64,000 bases of DNA, from contig NZ_JANKBZ010000001.1 of NCBI RefSeq assembly GCF_024623785.1, positions 806,001 through 870,000 of the forward strand, in the 5' to 3' direction. The DNA comes from Archangium lipolyticum (GTDB lineage Bacteria > Myxococcota > Myxococcia > Myxococcales > Myxococcaceae). Under the pieces are notes generated by a model that had not been told where the DNA came from, made no database searches, and saw only the letters and a program-made list of their open reading frames with translations. Below, piece by piece: positions 20,034 through 28,973 of the stretch; position 1 is the first letter of the stretch; the number at the start of each line of letters is the position of its first letter. Made by a program: the position numbers and the translations under genes.

Positions 20034-20468
20034 ATGCAGACCGTCGGAGAGCTGATGACCCGCAATCTGGTCACTCTCACGGAGACCCAGAACCTCGCCC
20101 TGGCGGAGGACTTGCTCCGCCTGCACCGCATCCGTCACCTGCCCGTGGTGCGCAACGGGAAGCTCATCGGGCTCGTCACCCACCGGGATCTCCTGAGGGC
20201 CGCGGCGCAGCGCGGCGGAGCGGACCCAGCCAAGCAGCCGCTCTGGGCCTCGGACGTGATGGTGCGCGACGTGAAGACCGTCCAGGCGGACACGTCCACC
20301 CGTGAAGCGGTGAAGCTGATGCTGGACAACAAGTACGGCTGCCTGCCCGTGGTGGGTGCGGACGGCCAGCTCATCGGCATCATCACCGAGGCGGACATGG
20401 TCCGTTTCGCCCAGCACCTCATCGAGGACATGGACCGCCGGAGCCTCGCGGCCGAATACGAAGCCTGA
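20034..20468 (+). CDS. CBS-domain pair protein
   Basis: 144 residues made only of two CBS motifs: residues 1-60 (VGELMTRNLVTLTE, HLPVVRNGKLIGLVTHRDLL) and 70-130 (ASDVMVRDVKTVQAD, CLPVVGADGQLIGIITEADMV). Such pairs bind adenine nucleotides and act as energy or redox sensors. The ATG has CGGAG upstream. It lies 21 bases before the Usp gene, so the two are likely co-transcribed. That pairing is common for stress-related genes. Confidence 0.88.
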   Translation: MQTVGELMTRNLVTLTETQNLALAEDLLRLHRIRHLPVVRNGKLIGLVTHRDLLRAAAQRGGADPAKQPLWASDVMVRDVKTVQADTSTREAVKLMLDNKYGCLPVVGADGQLIGIITEADMVRFAQHLIEDMDRRSLAAEYEA

Positions 20469-20489
20469 TCCAAACCACGGGGGAGCACC

Positions 20490-21830
20490 ATGTCGATCGT
20501 CTTCGGAACGGATTTCTCGGAGCGGGCGATGACAGCGGCACGGGCGGCGGCGGCTTTCGCCCGCCGGAGCGGCGAGGTGCTCCACCTGGTCCACGTCACC
20601 GAGTATGGCAGTGCGGGGCGCACCTCCGCGACCGACGAGGCCCTGCGCCGCGAGGTGTCCGCCCGCCTGGAGGCCCAGGCGGCCGAGCTGCGCGCAGGAG
20701 ACACACGGGTGGAGTCGCACCTGCAGGAGGGGGCCCCGGACGAGGTCCTCGTCGAGCACGCGGCCGCCGTCCATGCCTCGCTCCTCATCGTGTCCCACCA
20801 TGGTCAGCGGGCCCCCCGCTGGCGCATCGGCAACGTGGCGGAGCGGGTCGTGCAGACGGCCCGCTGCCCGGTGCTGGTCGTCCGCTCGTCGAGCGCGCTG
20901 GAGTCCTGGTCACGGGGCGAGCGCAGCCTGCGTGTCCTGCTCGGCCTGGACTTCACCCCTCCCTCGGAGGCGGCGGTGGCCTGGGTGCGCAAGCTGCGCA
21001 TGCTCGGCAGCTGTGAGGTGGTGGCCGCCCACCACTACTGGGGCGCGGACGCGCACGTGCGCTACGGCGTCCCCCTGTCCACCGAATCCGAGGTGACACC
21101 CGAAGTGGAGGAGGCGCTGCGGCGTGACCTGACGGCCCGCCTGGGGGACATGCCTGGCACCGGAGCGGTCTGGGTGCACCTGGATCCCGGCCTGGGCCGG
21201 CCCTCGGACTCGCTGGTGGCGTTGGCGCGCAAGGAGGAGGCGGATCTCATCGTGGTGGGGACCCACCAGCGGACCGGGGCCAGCAAGTGGTGGTACGGCT
21301 CGGTGTCGCAGCGCATCATCCACGAGGCGCCCGTCTCCGTGCTCTGCGTGCCCGCCAGCTCGGCCACCCCGCTCACCATCCCCGAGGTGCGCCGGATCCT
21401 GGCCCCCACGGATCTCTCCGAGGTGGGTGTCAGCGCCATCCGGCACGCCTACTCGGTGGTTCCGGCCGGAGGCACCGTCTACCTGCTGCACGTGTTGGAG
21501 CCCGTGGGAGGCGTTCCCCCGCTCTATGCGCAGTACCTGTCGCCCCAGGCGCCCCCGATCCGCACACCCGAGCAGGAGCGCCTCGCCGAGGAGCTGCGCG
21601 GGCTCGTCCCTCCCGAGGCAGCCGCCCGGGGTATCTCCACGCGCGTGGAGGTGGTCCACGGCCGCAAGGTGTCCGAGGCCATCAGCCAGGCGGCCGAGCG
21701 GTTCAACTGTGATGTCATCTGCCTGGCCACTCATGGGCGCTCGGGGCTGTCCAAGGCACTGCTCGGCTCGGTGGCTCAGGAAGTCATCCAGAACAGCGCC
21801 CGGCCGGTGTTGCTCGTCCGTCCCACATGA
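20490..21830 (+). CDS. Universal stress protein with three Usp domains
   Basis: 446 residues holding three tandem UspA folds instead of one or two. Domain 1 (about 1-132) starts IVFGTDFSE and ends with a degenerate nucleotide loop (SHHGQRAPRWRIGNVAERV). Domain 2 (about 145-290) has the full ATP-binding loop GTHQRTGASKWWYGS. Domain 3 (about 300-446) starts ILAPTDLSE and has ATHGRSGLSKALLGS. So ATP binding is expected in domains 2 and 3 and doubtful in 1. Cytoplasmic stress role inferred from the family; probably an operon with the CBS protein. Confidence 0.85.
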   Translation: MSIVFGTDFSERAMTAARAAAAFARRSGEVLHLVHVTEYGSAGRTSATDEALRREVSARLEAQAAELRAGDTRVESHLQEGAPDEVLVEHAAAVHASLLIVSHHGQRAPRWRIGNVAERVVQTARCPVLVVRSSSALESWSRGERSLRVLLGLDFTPPSEAAVAWVRKLRMLGSCEVVAAHHYWGADAHVRYGVPLSTESEVTPEVEEALRRDLTARLGDMPGTGAVWVHLDPGLGRPSDSLVALARKEEADLIVVGTHQRTGASKWWYGSVSQRIIHEAPVSVLCVPASSATPLTIPEVRRILAPTDLSEVGVSAIRHAYSVVPAGGTVYLLHVLEPVGGVPPLYAQYLSPQAPPIRTPEQERLAEELRGLVPPEAAARGISTRVEVVHGRKVSEAISQAAERFNCDVICLATHGRSGLSKALLGSVAQEVIQNSARPVLLVRPT

Positions 21831-21908
21831 GCAGGCAGGCGTCCGGCCTTCCGCGCGGCACGCACATTGAAAGTCCCCCCCGTGGGTTGAGACACGCGGA
21901 GGTGCGAT

Positions 21909-22436
21909 GTGACCTACGTTGCCATCACCGAGTTCGAGACGCGGCTCCAATGGCGGAGCGACTGTGGTGCCCAGCTCTTTGGAGAGCAGACCCCCTCCAT
22001 TCCCCTGGGTGGGCAAAACTCCGACCTGGAAGGGCAATGGAATCCCGAGGCGCTGCTGGTGGGCGCCGTGGAGGGGCGTACCCTGGTGGCCTTCCTGGAG
22101 CAGGTGCGCGCCCAGCGGGTGGAGGTGCTCTTCTACCAGAGCACCGCGATGGCCCGCCGGGTGGATGGGCCGGATGGACTGCCCCACTACACGGATCTGA
22201 TCGTCCGTCCCCACGTGGCCGTCCGCGACGAGACGGACGCCGCGGCCGTGCGCCGGATCTTCGACGCGCTCCCGGAGCGCTGTTTCCCCAGCTCCATGCT
22301 GCGGCTCACCCCGCGCATCGAGCCCATCATCGACATCTGGGATGAACAGCACGCCGCCGCGCTGGAGGAGGAACACCGCCACGGACGGGCCTGGCACTTC
22401 ATGGAAGGAGGACGGGCGGCCGGCTATGAGCCTTGA
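21909..22436 (+). CDS. OsmC/Ohr-like protein lacking the first active-site cysteine
   Basis: 175 residues. The segment GGQNSDLEGQWNPEALLVGAVEGRTLVAFLEQV matches the OsmC fold region, split here for length as GGQNSDLEGQWNPEAL then LVGAVEGRTLVAFLEQV. In active OsmC/Ohr peroxidases this second part carries the peroxidatic Cys (pattern AxxSC); here it reads VEGRT. A later Cys (LPERCFPSSML) matches the second family cysteine. A thiol peroxidase mechanism therefore looks unlikely. The GTG start at 21909 follows GGAGG at about 21899-21903. It may still bind hydrophobic ligands. Confidence 0.6.
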   Translation: MTYVAITEFETRLQWRSDCGAQLFGEQTPSIPLGGQNSDLEGQWNPEALLVGAVEGRTLVAFLEQVRAQRVEVLFYQSTAMARRVDGPDGLPHYTDLIVRPHVAVRDETDAAAVRRIFDALPERCFPSSMLRLTPRIEPIIDIWDEQHAAALEEEHRHGRAWHFMEGGRAAGYEP

Positions 22437-22513
22437 CGCGCCATGCGGGACGTGGTTGCTCACCGTGTCCGGAATCCATCCCATCCGGGCCGCTGCTTGC
22501 TACGGTTCATCCC

Positions 22514-23935
<1,422 letters not shown>

Positions 23936-23943
23936 CGCCCCCT

Positions 23944-25050
23944 TCAGGGCGCCAGGGGCAGGCGCAGGATGAACCGTGCCCCACCCTCGGGCGAGCTGCC
24001 CACCTCCAACGTGCCGCCGTGCTGCGTCACGATGGCATGGACGATGGACAGCCCCAGCCCCGAGCCCTGGGCCTTCGTGGTGAAGAAGGGCTCGAAGAGC
24101 CGGTCGCGGATCTCCGGCGCGATGCCCGGGCCCGTGTCGTCCACGGTGATCCACGCCACGGAGCCCTCGCGGCCCGCGGAGACACGCACGAGCCCGCCGG
24201 CCGGCGTGGCCTCCAGCGCGTTGATGGTCAGGTTGATGAGCACCTGGCGCAGCCGCTCCTCCTCGCCCGAGATGGGGGGAACCGACACCCCCCCGTCTCC
24301 GTCCAGCTCCAGCCTCACCCGGCGCGCATCCGCCTGACTGCCCAGCAGATCCACCACGCGGCGCAGCAGCGTCTTCACCTCCACCGGCTGCGGGCGGAAC
24401 TCGCGCGGCCGCGCGAACTGCAGGAAGTCCTCGAGGATGTGATCCAACCGGCGGATCTCATCCCGCACCAGCAGCAGTGGCTCCAGCAGGTTGGGCTGCA
24501 GCTCCGCGGAGAGCCGCCGCACCCGCCGCTCCAGCACCGAGAGCTGCAGGGCCGCCGCGTTGAGCGGGTTGCGGATCTCGTGCGAGAGCCCCGCCGTCAT
24601 GGTGCCCACCGCGGCGAGCTTCTCCGTCACCTGGGCCCTGCGCGCCAGCTCGCGCTTCTCCGCCTGGAGGCGCACCTGACGCATGGCCTGCTCCAACGTG
24701 AGGAGCAGCTCGTTGGGCGCGCAGGGCTTCATCAGGTAGGCGCAGGCGCCCGCGCGCACCGCCGCCACGGCCGTCTCCAGCGTGGCGAAGCCGGTGAGCA
24801 GCACCACCTCGGACTCGGGCACCTTCTCCTTCAGCTCGCGGGCGAGCGCGGTCCCCTCCCCGTCTGGCAGCCGCAGATCCACCAGCGCCACGTCGAAGCC
24901 ATCCCGGATCCGCTCACGGGCCTCGCGGCAACTGGAGGCACCCTGCACCAGGTAGCCCGCGTCACCGAGCAACTCCTGGAGGTTGTCGAGAAAGGCCGCG
25001 TTGTCGTCGACGACGAGCACGCGGGGGCTATGGGTGAGAGAGACGCTCAT
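23944..25050 (-). CDS. Hybrid protein: receiver followed by histidine kinase
   Basis: 368 residues. N-terminal receiver (VLVVDDNAAFLDNLQ, Asp58 in VALVDLRLPDGEG), short coiled coil, then a HisKA domain with phospho-His157 (MTAGLSHEIRNPLNA) and an HATPase with NLTINALEATP, DDTGPGIAP and GSGLGLSIV. There is no sensor or membrane domain, so the input is phosphotransfer to the receiver. It overlaps the double-receiver gene by four bases (ATGA). It would act as an internal step in the relay begun by the globin-coupled kinase. Confidence 0.92.
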   Translation of the reverse strand: MSVSLTHSPRVLVVDDNAAFLDNLQELLGDAGYLVQGASSCREARERIRDGFDVALVDLRLPDGEGTALARELKEKVPESEVVLLTGFATLETAVAAVRAGACAYLMKPCAPNELLLTLEQAMRQVRLQAEKRELARRAQVTEKLAAVGTMTAGLSHEIRNPLNAAALQLSVLERRVRRLSAELQPNLLEPLLLVRDEIRRLDHILEDFLQFARPREFRPQPVEVKTLLRRVVDLLGSQADARRVRLELDGDGGVSVPPISGEEERLRQVLINLTINALEATPAGGLVRVSAGREGSVAWITVDDTGPGIAPEIRDRLFEPFFTTKAQGSGLGLSIVHAIVTQHGGTLEVGSSPEGGARFILRLPLAP

Positions 25051-25763
25051 GATGGCCGCGGTCGGCGCTCGGCGTGGATGCGCTCCAGCGTCTCCAGCAA
25101 CGCCGCCGTATCGAAGGGTTTGGAGAAGATGCCCCTGTGCTCGGGCAAGGTCGACGCCACGTCCGGAAAAGCCGTCATCACGAACACCGGCAGCTCGGGG
25201 AAGCGCGCCCGCAGCCGGCGCAGCGCCTCGCCGTCCGGGCCACCCGGCATGCGCAGATCCACCAGCGCGGCGAAGGGCCGCACCGAGGCGAGCTGCTCGG
25301 CGTCCAGCACCGAGCGCGCGGTGACGCACGAGAAGCCGCGGGAGCGCAGCACCTCGGTGAGGTTGTCGCTGAGGGCCAGGTCATCCTCGACGAGCGCCAC
25401 CAGCCCATCCCGGCGCGCCTGGGACAGCAGCCCCACGAGCATGGGAATGGGCACGGGCTTGGGCAGCACCGCCAGCAGCCCCTCGCGCCGGGCCGTCTCC
25501 AGGTCGTCTTCCCCGGGGTGGGCGGTGATGACCACGGCGGCGAGCCCCGGATCCACCTGGCGGATGTGGTGCACCGCCGCGGCCCCGCTCATGCCAGGCA
25601 TCTTCATGTCCGTGAGGAGGACGTCGAAGTGGTTGGAGCGCGCCAGCTCCAACGCCCGGGCCCCATCCGTCACCACCGTGGCCTCGTCACCGCCATCCCG
25701 GAGGATCTCCGCCAAGTTCTCCGCGAAGGCCTCGTTGTCGTCGAGCAGCAGGTAGTTCCTCAT
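25047..25763 (-). CDS. Tandem double receiver protein
   Basis: 238 residues with two complete receiver domains and no output domain. First: LLLDDNEAFAENL with Asp52 in LLTDMKMPGMSG. Second: VALVEDDLALSDNL with Asp169 in ALVDLRMPGG. The ATG at 25761-25763 is chosen because the receiver starts immediately. It is between two histidine kinases in one operon, 8 bases after the upstream gene and overlapping the downstream one. It probably carries phosphate between kinases or serves as a phosphate sink. Confidence 0.88.
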   Translation of the reverse strand: MRNYLLLDDNEAFAENLAEILRDGGDEATVVTDGARALELARSNHFDVLLTDMKMPGMSGAAAVHHIRQVDPGLAAVVITAHPGEDDLETARREGLLAVLPKPVPIPMLVGLLSQARRDGLVALVEDDLALSDNLTEVLRSRGFSCVTARSVLDAEQLASVRPFAALVDLRMPGGPDGEALRRLRARFPELPVFVMTAFPDVASTLPEHRGIFSKPFDTAALLETLERIHAERRPRPS

Positions 25764-25771
25764 GCCGTCAC

Positions 25772-26926
25772 CTACGGGGAAGAGGTGGAGAGGGGTAGCC
25801 TCAGGACGAAACACGCGCCACGGCCCTCACGCGGCGCGTAGGCGATGGAGCCGCCATGGCGCTCGAGGATGCGCTTGACGAGCGGCAGGCCCAGGCCGAT
25901 GCCACGGGCCTTGGTGGTCATCAGCGGCTCGAACATGCGGCGCCGGATGGACTCGCTGACGCCCGGCCCCGAGTCCTCCAGGCGCAGCTCCACCGCGTCC
26001 ACGCCCTTCTCCGCCGTCAGCGTCACCGAGCCCGTCTCACCCACGGCATGCACGGCGTTCTCCAGCAGGTTGACGAAGACCTGGCGCATCTGCCCGGGGT
26101 CTCCCTGCAGCGTGGGGAGCTCGGGGAGTCCCTCGGCGTGAATGGAGACGCCCGCGGGGACCTGCACCGAGGTGAGCGCGTCCTTCCACACCTCGTCGAG
26201 CCGCAGGGGCTCGCGCTTGAGGGGGCGGTCACGGATCATGTCCAGCAGATCCGTGACGATGCGGTTGGCCAGAGCCACCTGCTCGCCAATGCGCGCCAGG
26301 TGCTTGGCGGCGCGCTCGTCGGTGGCCAGGGGCCGGCCCTTGAGGATGAAGAGCGACGTCTCGATGACGCCCAGCGGGTTGCGCAGCTCGTGCCCGATGG
26401 AGCCCACGAGCTGGCCGAAGGTGGACAGCCGCTCGCTGCGCGCCTGCTGGGCGAGCAGATCCTCCCGGTAGGTGTGCAGCATGATGGCCACCTCGAGATC
26501 GAGGATCTTCCCCAGGGCCGAGCGCGCCGCCCGGATCGCCTCGGGCTGGCCGACGTAGTGCTCGTCGATGACGCGGTTGAACTCCTCCCGCAGGACGTTC
26601 ATCGCGCCGAACATGTAGTGCTGGGGCAGCGCGATGCGCACATGCATGCGGCCGATGCGGCAGCGCAACAGGTAGTAGTCCTCGTCCCAGGGCCCGCGCA
26701 GCAGTTGCTCCATCCACGCCTGCAACGTGACCTTGAGGTGGCCCACCTGGCTCTCGCCCGCCAGGGCGTTGCGCGCGCCCTCGTGCTCCAGGATGCGCGC
26801 GTAGAAGACGTGCGCGATGTCACGGAAGTGGTGCCGGGCCACCTCGTGGAGGGCTCGGAGCGCCTGCTCGTCCTGCGGCCCGAAGCCCACGTACCGTTTC
26901 AATTCTTCGAACAAGGTCTCCGCCAT
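25772..26926 (-). CDS. Globin-coupled sensor histidine kinase
   Basis: 384 residues, soluble. Residues about 5-155 form a protoglobin-type heme domain: [27 protein letters not shown] and the signature [17 protein letters not shown] with the proximal heme ligand His95. The kinase follows: His179 in [14 protein letters not shown] box [11 protein letters not shown], then DSGPGVSE and GIGLGLPLV. Family knowledge: such domains sense O2 (or NO, CO) through heme. First gene of a three-gene relay on the minus strand. The 289 bases upstream hold no gene I can support. Confidence 0.88.
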   Translation of the reverse strand: MAETLFEELKRYVGFGPQDEQALRALHEVARHHFRDIAHVFYARILEHEGARNALAGESQVGHLKVTLQAWMEQLLRGPWDEDYYLLRCRIGRMHVRIALPQHYMFGAMNVLREEFNRVIDEHYVGQPEAIRAARSALGKILDLEVAIMLHTYREDLLAQQARSERLSTFGQLVGSIGHELRNPLGVIETSLFILKGRPLATDERAAKHLARIGEQVALANRIVTDLLDMIRDRPLKREPLRLDEVWKDALTSVQVPAGVSIHAEGLPELPTLQGDPGQMRQVFVNLLENAVHAVGETGSVTLTAEKGVDAVELRLEDSGPGVSESIRRRMFEPLMTTKARGIGLGLPLVKRILERHGGSIAYAPREGRGACFVLRLPLSTSSP

Positions 26927-27215
26927 GTGCAGATGGACTTTTTAGCGCGCTCGGACGCTGAGAACAGCGGGTTTCCCTGCCCTCCTGCCCGGAACCCGAC
27001 CTGGGAGGAAGGCGAAGGACCACCCCGGCGAGCGGCCTTCGGGGGGGCAAGAAGCACGCCACCAGGAGTGCCCAAGGAGGAAAGTCCGCCAGAAGCGCAA
27101 GCCTTGCGGCACGGCGGACGGGGGCGCAGCCTTTGCGCACGCGAAGCTGGACGCGCCCGGTTCTCCGCGTGCAGCCTGGACCCTCGTGGTTCCACGTTCC
27201 ACACAGGAGACGTCC

Positions 27216-27731
27216 ATGAAGGTGAAGGCGCTGTGCATCTCCCTGGCGCTGCTCGGGGTCCCCGCGGTCTCGTTCGCCCAGAGCCCGTTCGATCAGATCA
27301 AGAAGGCGGCGGGTGACGCGGGCAAGGGCGCCGTCGAGAAGCGCGTCAACACGAAGCTGACGGAGGAGGCCCGCAAGAACCAGTGCAGCTTCAAATCGGG
27401 CACGGACGTGCTCGAGCCCGGCTGTGACAAGAAGCTCAAGAACCTGGCCAATGCCCTCATCGAGGCGAAGAAGCAGCTCGATTCGGCTGGCGTGAAGAAC
27501 TTCAAGTTCGAGGTCTCCGGGCACACCGATTCGAGCGGCGACGCGGCCAAGAACAAGGAGCTCAGCGCCAGGCGCGCCGAGGTCATCGTCAAGGAGCTGG
27601 CCGCCCGGGGCGTGTCCCGCGCGGAGATCATCTCCGTGGGCCGTGGCTCGGAGCAGCCGCTGGTGAAGCCGGACAACACGCCGGCCAAGAAGGCGAAGAA
27701 CCGGCGCTACGAGATCCAGGTCCGGCTCTGA
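27216..27731 (+). CDS. OmpA-family peptidoglycan-associated protein
   Basis: 171 residues. Signal peptide MKVKALCISLALLGVPAVSFA. After a short helical part, the C-terminal 100 residues are an OmpA-like domain with VSGHTDSSGDAAKNKELSA, RRAEVIVKELAARGV, SVGRGSEQP and NRRYEIQV, the segments that bind meso-diaminopimelate of peptidoglycan. No beta-barrel and no lipobox, so it is probably periplasmic. CAGGAGA precedes the ATG. Transcription likely ends at the hairpin at 27783. Confidence 0.85.
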   Translation: MKVKALCISLALLGVPAVSFAQSPFDQIKKAAGDAGKGAVEKRVNTKLTEEARKNQCSFKSGTDVLEPGCDKKLKNLANALIEAKKQLDSAGVKNFKFEVSGHTDSSGDAAKNKELSARRAEVIVKELAARGVSRAEIISVGRGSEQPLVKPDNTPAKKAKNRRYEIQVRL

Positions 27732-27782
27732 GCCAGCCCCCGGCGGCCAGGGAGCCGGACGGAGCGCTGGACGATACGAGGG

Positions 27783-27806
27783 GCCGCCAGGGATTCGCCT
27801 GGCGGC
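27783..27806 (+). terminator. Terminator-like hairpin after the OmpA-like gene
   Basis: GCCGCCAGG, loop GATTCG, CCTGGCGGC: nine pairs, 51 bases after the stop codon. Only TCGTT follows, so it is a weak intrinsic terminator or a Rho-blocking structure. Confidence 0.55.
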
Positions 27807-27888
27807 TCGTTCATGGAGCCAGCTCCCGGACGGGGATGTCCGGAACGCGAACAGGCCGCATCCTTACCGGGATGCATCCGGACAGGCG

Positions 27889-28578
27889 ATGAACCCGAAC
27901 ACCAGGCCGATGGACCAGACTCGCGGGCTTCCGGCCATATGGGGCCGGGCGATTCTGCTGGGGCTGCTCCTCGCCAGCCTCGCCCTCCTCGCCACCTCGG
28001 ACGTATTCCAGGCCCTCCTGCGCCAGCTCCTCGACGAGGCCGCGCCCATCATCTCCAGACATCCCTTCTGGGGCGCGGTGCTCTTCATCCTCCTGTCCGC
28101 GCTGTCGGCCATGCTGGCCTTCTTCTCCAGCGCGCTGCTGCTACCGGTGGCCCTCCACGTCTGGGGGAAGACAGCCTGCGCGCTTCTGCTCTGGATGGGC
28201 TGGATGCTCGGAGGCATCACCGCCTATGGCATCGCCCGCTTCTGGGGCCGGCCGGTCATCCGCAGGCTCACCTCCTCCAGCCTGCTCAACCGCTACGAGG
28301 ATCGCCTCTCCCGGCACACGCCCTTCGGCCTGGTGCTCCTCTTCCAGCTCTCGGTCCCCTCGGAGATTCCCGGCTATGTGCTCGGCCTGGCGCGCTACGG
28401 GCTGCGCCGCTACCTGCTCGTCCTCGCCCTCGCGGAGCTACCGTACGCGGTGGGCACCGTCTACCTGGGCGCCAGCTTCCTCGAGCAACGCCCCCTGGTG
28501 CTGCTGGGCCTGGGCGTGTTCGGCATCCTCTTCGGCGCGTGGGCGCTCCACGTGTTGCGCAAGCGCCTCGGTCCATAG
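27889..28578 (+). CDS. TVP38/TMEM64 family membrane protein
   Basis: 229 residues with about five hydrophobic segments (near 20-40, 60-90, 100-115, 155-170 and 190-220). The central part, with FFSSALLLPVALHVWG, GGITAYGIARFWGR and the later FQLSVPSEIPGYVLGLARYGLRR split as FQLSVPSEIPGYVLG and LARYGLRR, matches the SNARE-associated/DedA-like fold where a re-entrant loop with Pro and Gly precedes a conserved Arg-containing turn. Members act in lipid transport or undecaprenyl-phosphate handling, or are uncharacterised. Stands alone upstream of the peptide locus. Confidence 0.75.
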   Translation: MNPNTRPMDQTRGLPAIWGRAILLGLLLASLALLATSDVFQALLRQLLDEAAPIISRHPFWGAVLFILLSALSAMLAFFSSALLLPVALHVWGKTACALLLWMGWMLGGITAYGIARFWGRPVIRRLTSSSLLNRYEDRLSRHTPFGLVLLFQLSVPSEIPGYVLGLARYGLRRYLLVLALAELPYAVGTVYLGASFLEQRPLVLLGLGVFGILFGAWALHVLRKRLGP

Positions 28579-28637
28579 CTCTCGGACGTCGCACGCGCGC
28601 GCCGGGCTCACGACCCGCCCTCCGAAGCATTGAGTGA

Positions 28638-28665
28638 TTGACACTTGGCGGCTTTTCCCTAGACT
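28638..28665 (+). promoter_or_regulatory. Promoter of the precursor peptide gene
   Basis: TTGACA (28638-28643), a 16-base spacer, TAGACT (28660-28665). The -35 box is a perfect consensus match and the -10 box matches four of six. It is 71 bases from the peptide start and is one of the best sigma-70-like promoters visible in the window, suggesting the small gene is well transcribed. Confidence 0.65.
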
Positions 28666-28669
28666 TCGG

Positions 28670-28692
28670 GATTGGTTGTCAGCCGACCAATC
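28670..28692 (+). promoter_or_regulatory. Inverted repeat in the 5' leader of the peptide gene
   Basis: GATTGGT, nine bases, ACCAATC: a perfect seven-pair inverted repeat starting at about the expected transcription start. It could be an operator overlapping +1 or a hairpin at the 5' end of the mRNA. Confidence 0.45.
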
Positions 28693-28707
28693 GAGGGAGG
28701 GGAGCCA

Positions 28708-28734
28708 ATGACAACCAGCCCCCCAGGAGAATGA
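28708..28734 (+). other. Possible upstream mini-ORF of eight codons
   Basis: ATG to TGA encoding MTTSPPGE. A purine-rich ribosome site (GGGAGGGGAG) precedes it, and its TGA ends one base before the ATG of the precursor peptide (TGACATG). The spacing would allow translational coupling. The AGGAGA within it also serves as the ribosome site for the peptide, so the mini-ORF may equally be accidental. Confidence 0.35.
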
Positions 28735-28735
28735 C

Positions 28736-28903
28736 ATGTCCGACACCAAGAAGACCAACAAGCCCCTGCCGAAGCTGCGCCCCATCCTGACCGAGGAGGA
28801 GCTGGCCCAGGTGATGGGTGCGAAGGGCTCCACCGTGGCGATGGCTCCGCCCGAGCAGTCCCAGTCTACCAGCGACACCGGCGCCAGCGGCTGCCCGGGC
28901 TAA
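28736..28903 (+). CDS. Putative RiPP precursor peptide (lanthipeptide-like)
   Basis: 55 residues, with AGGAGA six bases upstream. The first half is a typical leader: Lys-rich start, then LRPILTEEELAQVMGAKG, like the amphipathic leader helices ending in a Gly motif that LanB-type and other RiPP enzymes recognise. The second half (residues 32-55) is unlike a folded protein: eight Ser/Thr (S32, T33, S42, S44, T45, S46, T48, S51), three Pro and a single Cys53 in GASGCPG. It has its own promoter and a strong terminator, and a LanB dehydratase is encoded 1.4 kb away. Cleavage after Gly31 is a guess. With a single Cys, at most one thioether ring could form. Confidence 0.72.
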   Translation: MSDTKKTNKPLPKLRPILTEEELAQVMGAKGSTVAMAPPEQSQSTSDTGASGCPG

Positions 28904-28925
28904 GCGCAAGCCAACTGGGCTTCTG

Positions 28926-28961
28926 GCGCGCGGGTCTTCCAGGTCCGCGCGCTTTCTTTTT
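28926..28961 (+). terminator. Strong intrinsic terminator after the precursor gene
   Basis: GCGCGCGG (28926-28933), loop, CCGCGCGC (28945-28952), followed by TTTCTTTTT. Eight GC pairs plus a T tract, 22 bases after the peptide stop. It ends the small transcript just before the convergent cupin gene. Confidence 0.88.
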
Positions 28962-28973
28962 ACGGCGGAAGCT

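Noticed and set aside
27000-27215. Sigma-54 promoter upstream of the OmpA-like gene
   Set aside because: GGCAC occurs but no TTGC lies at the required distance.
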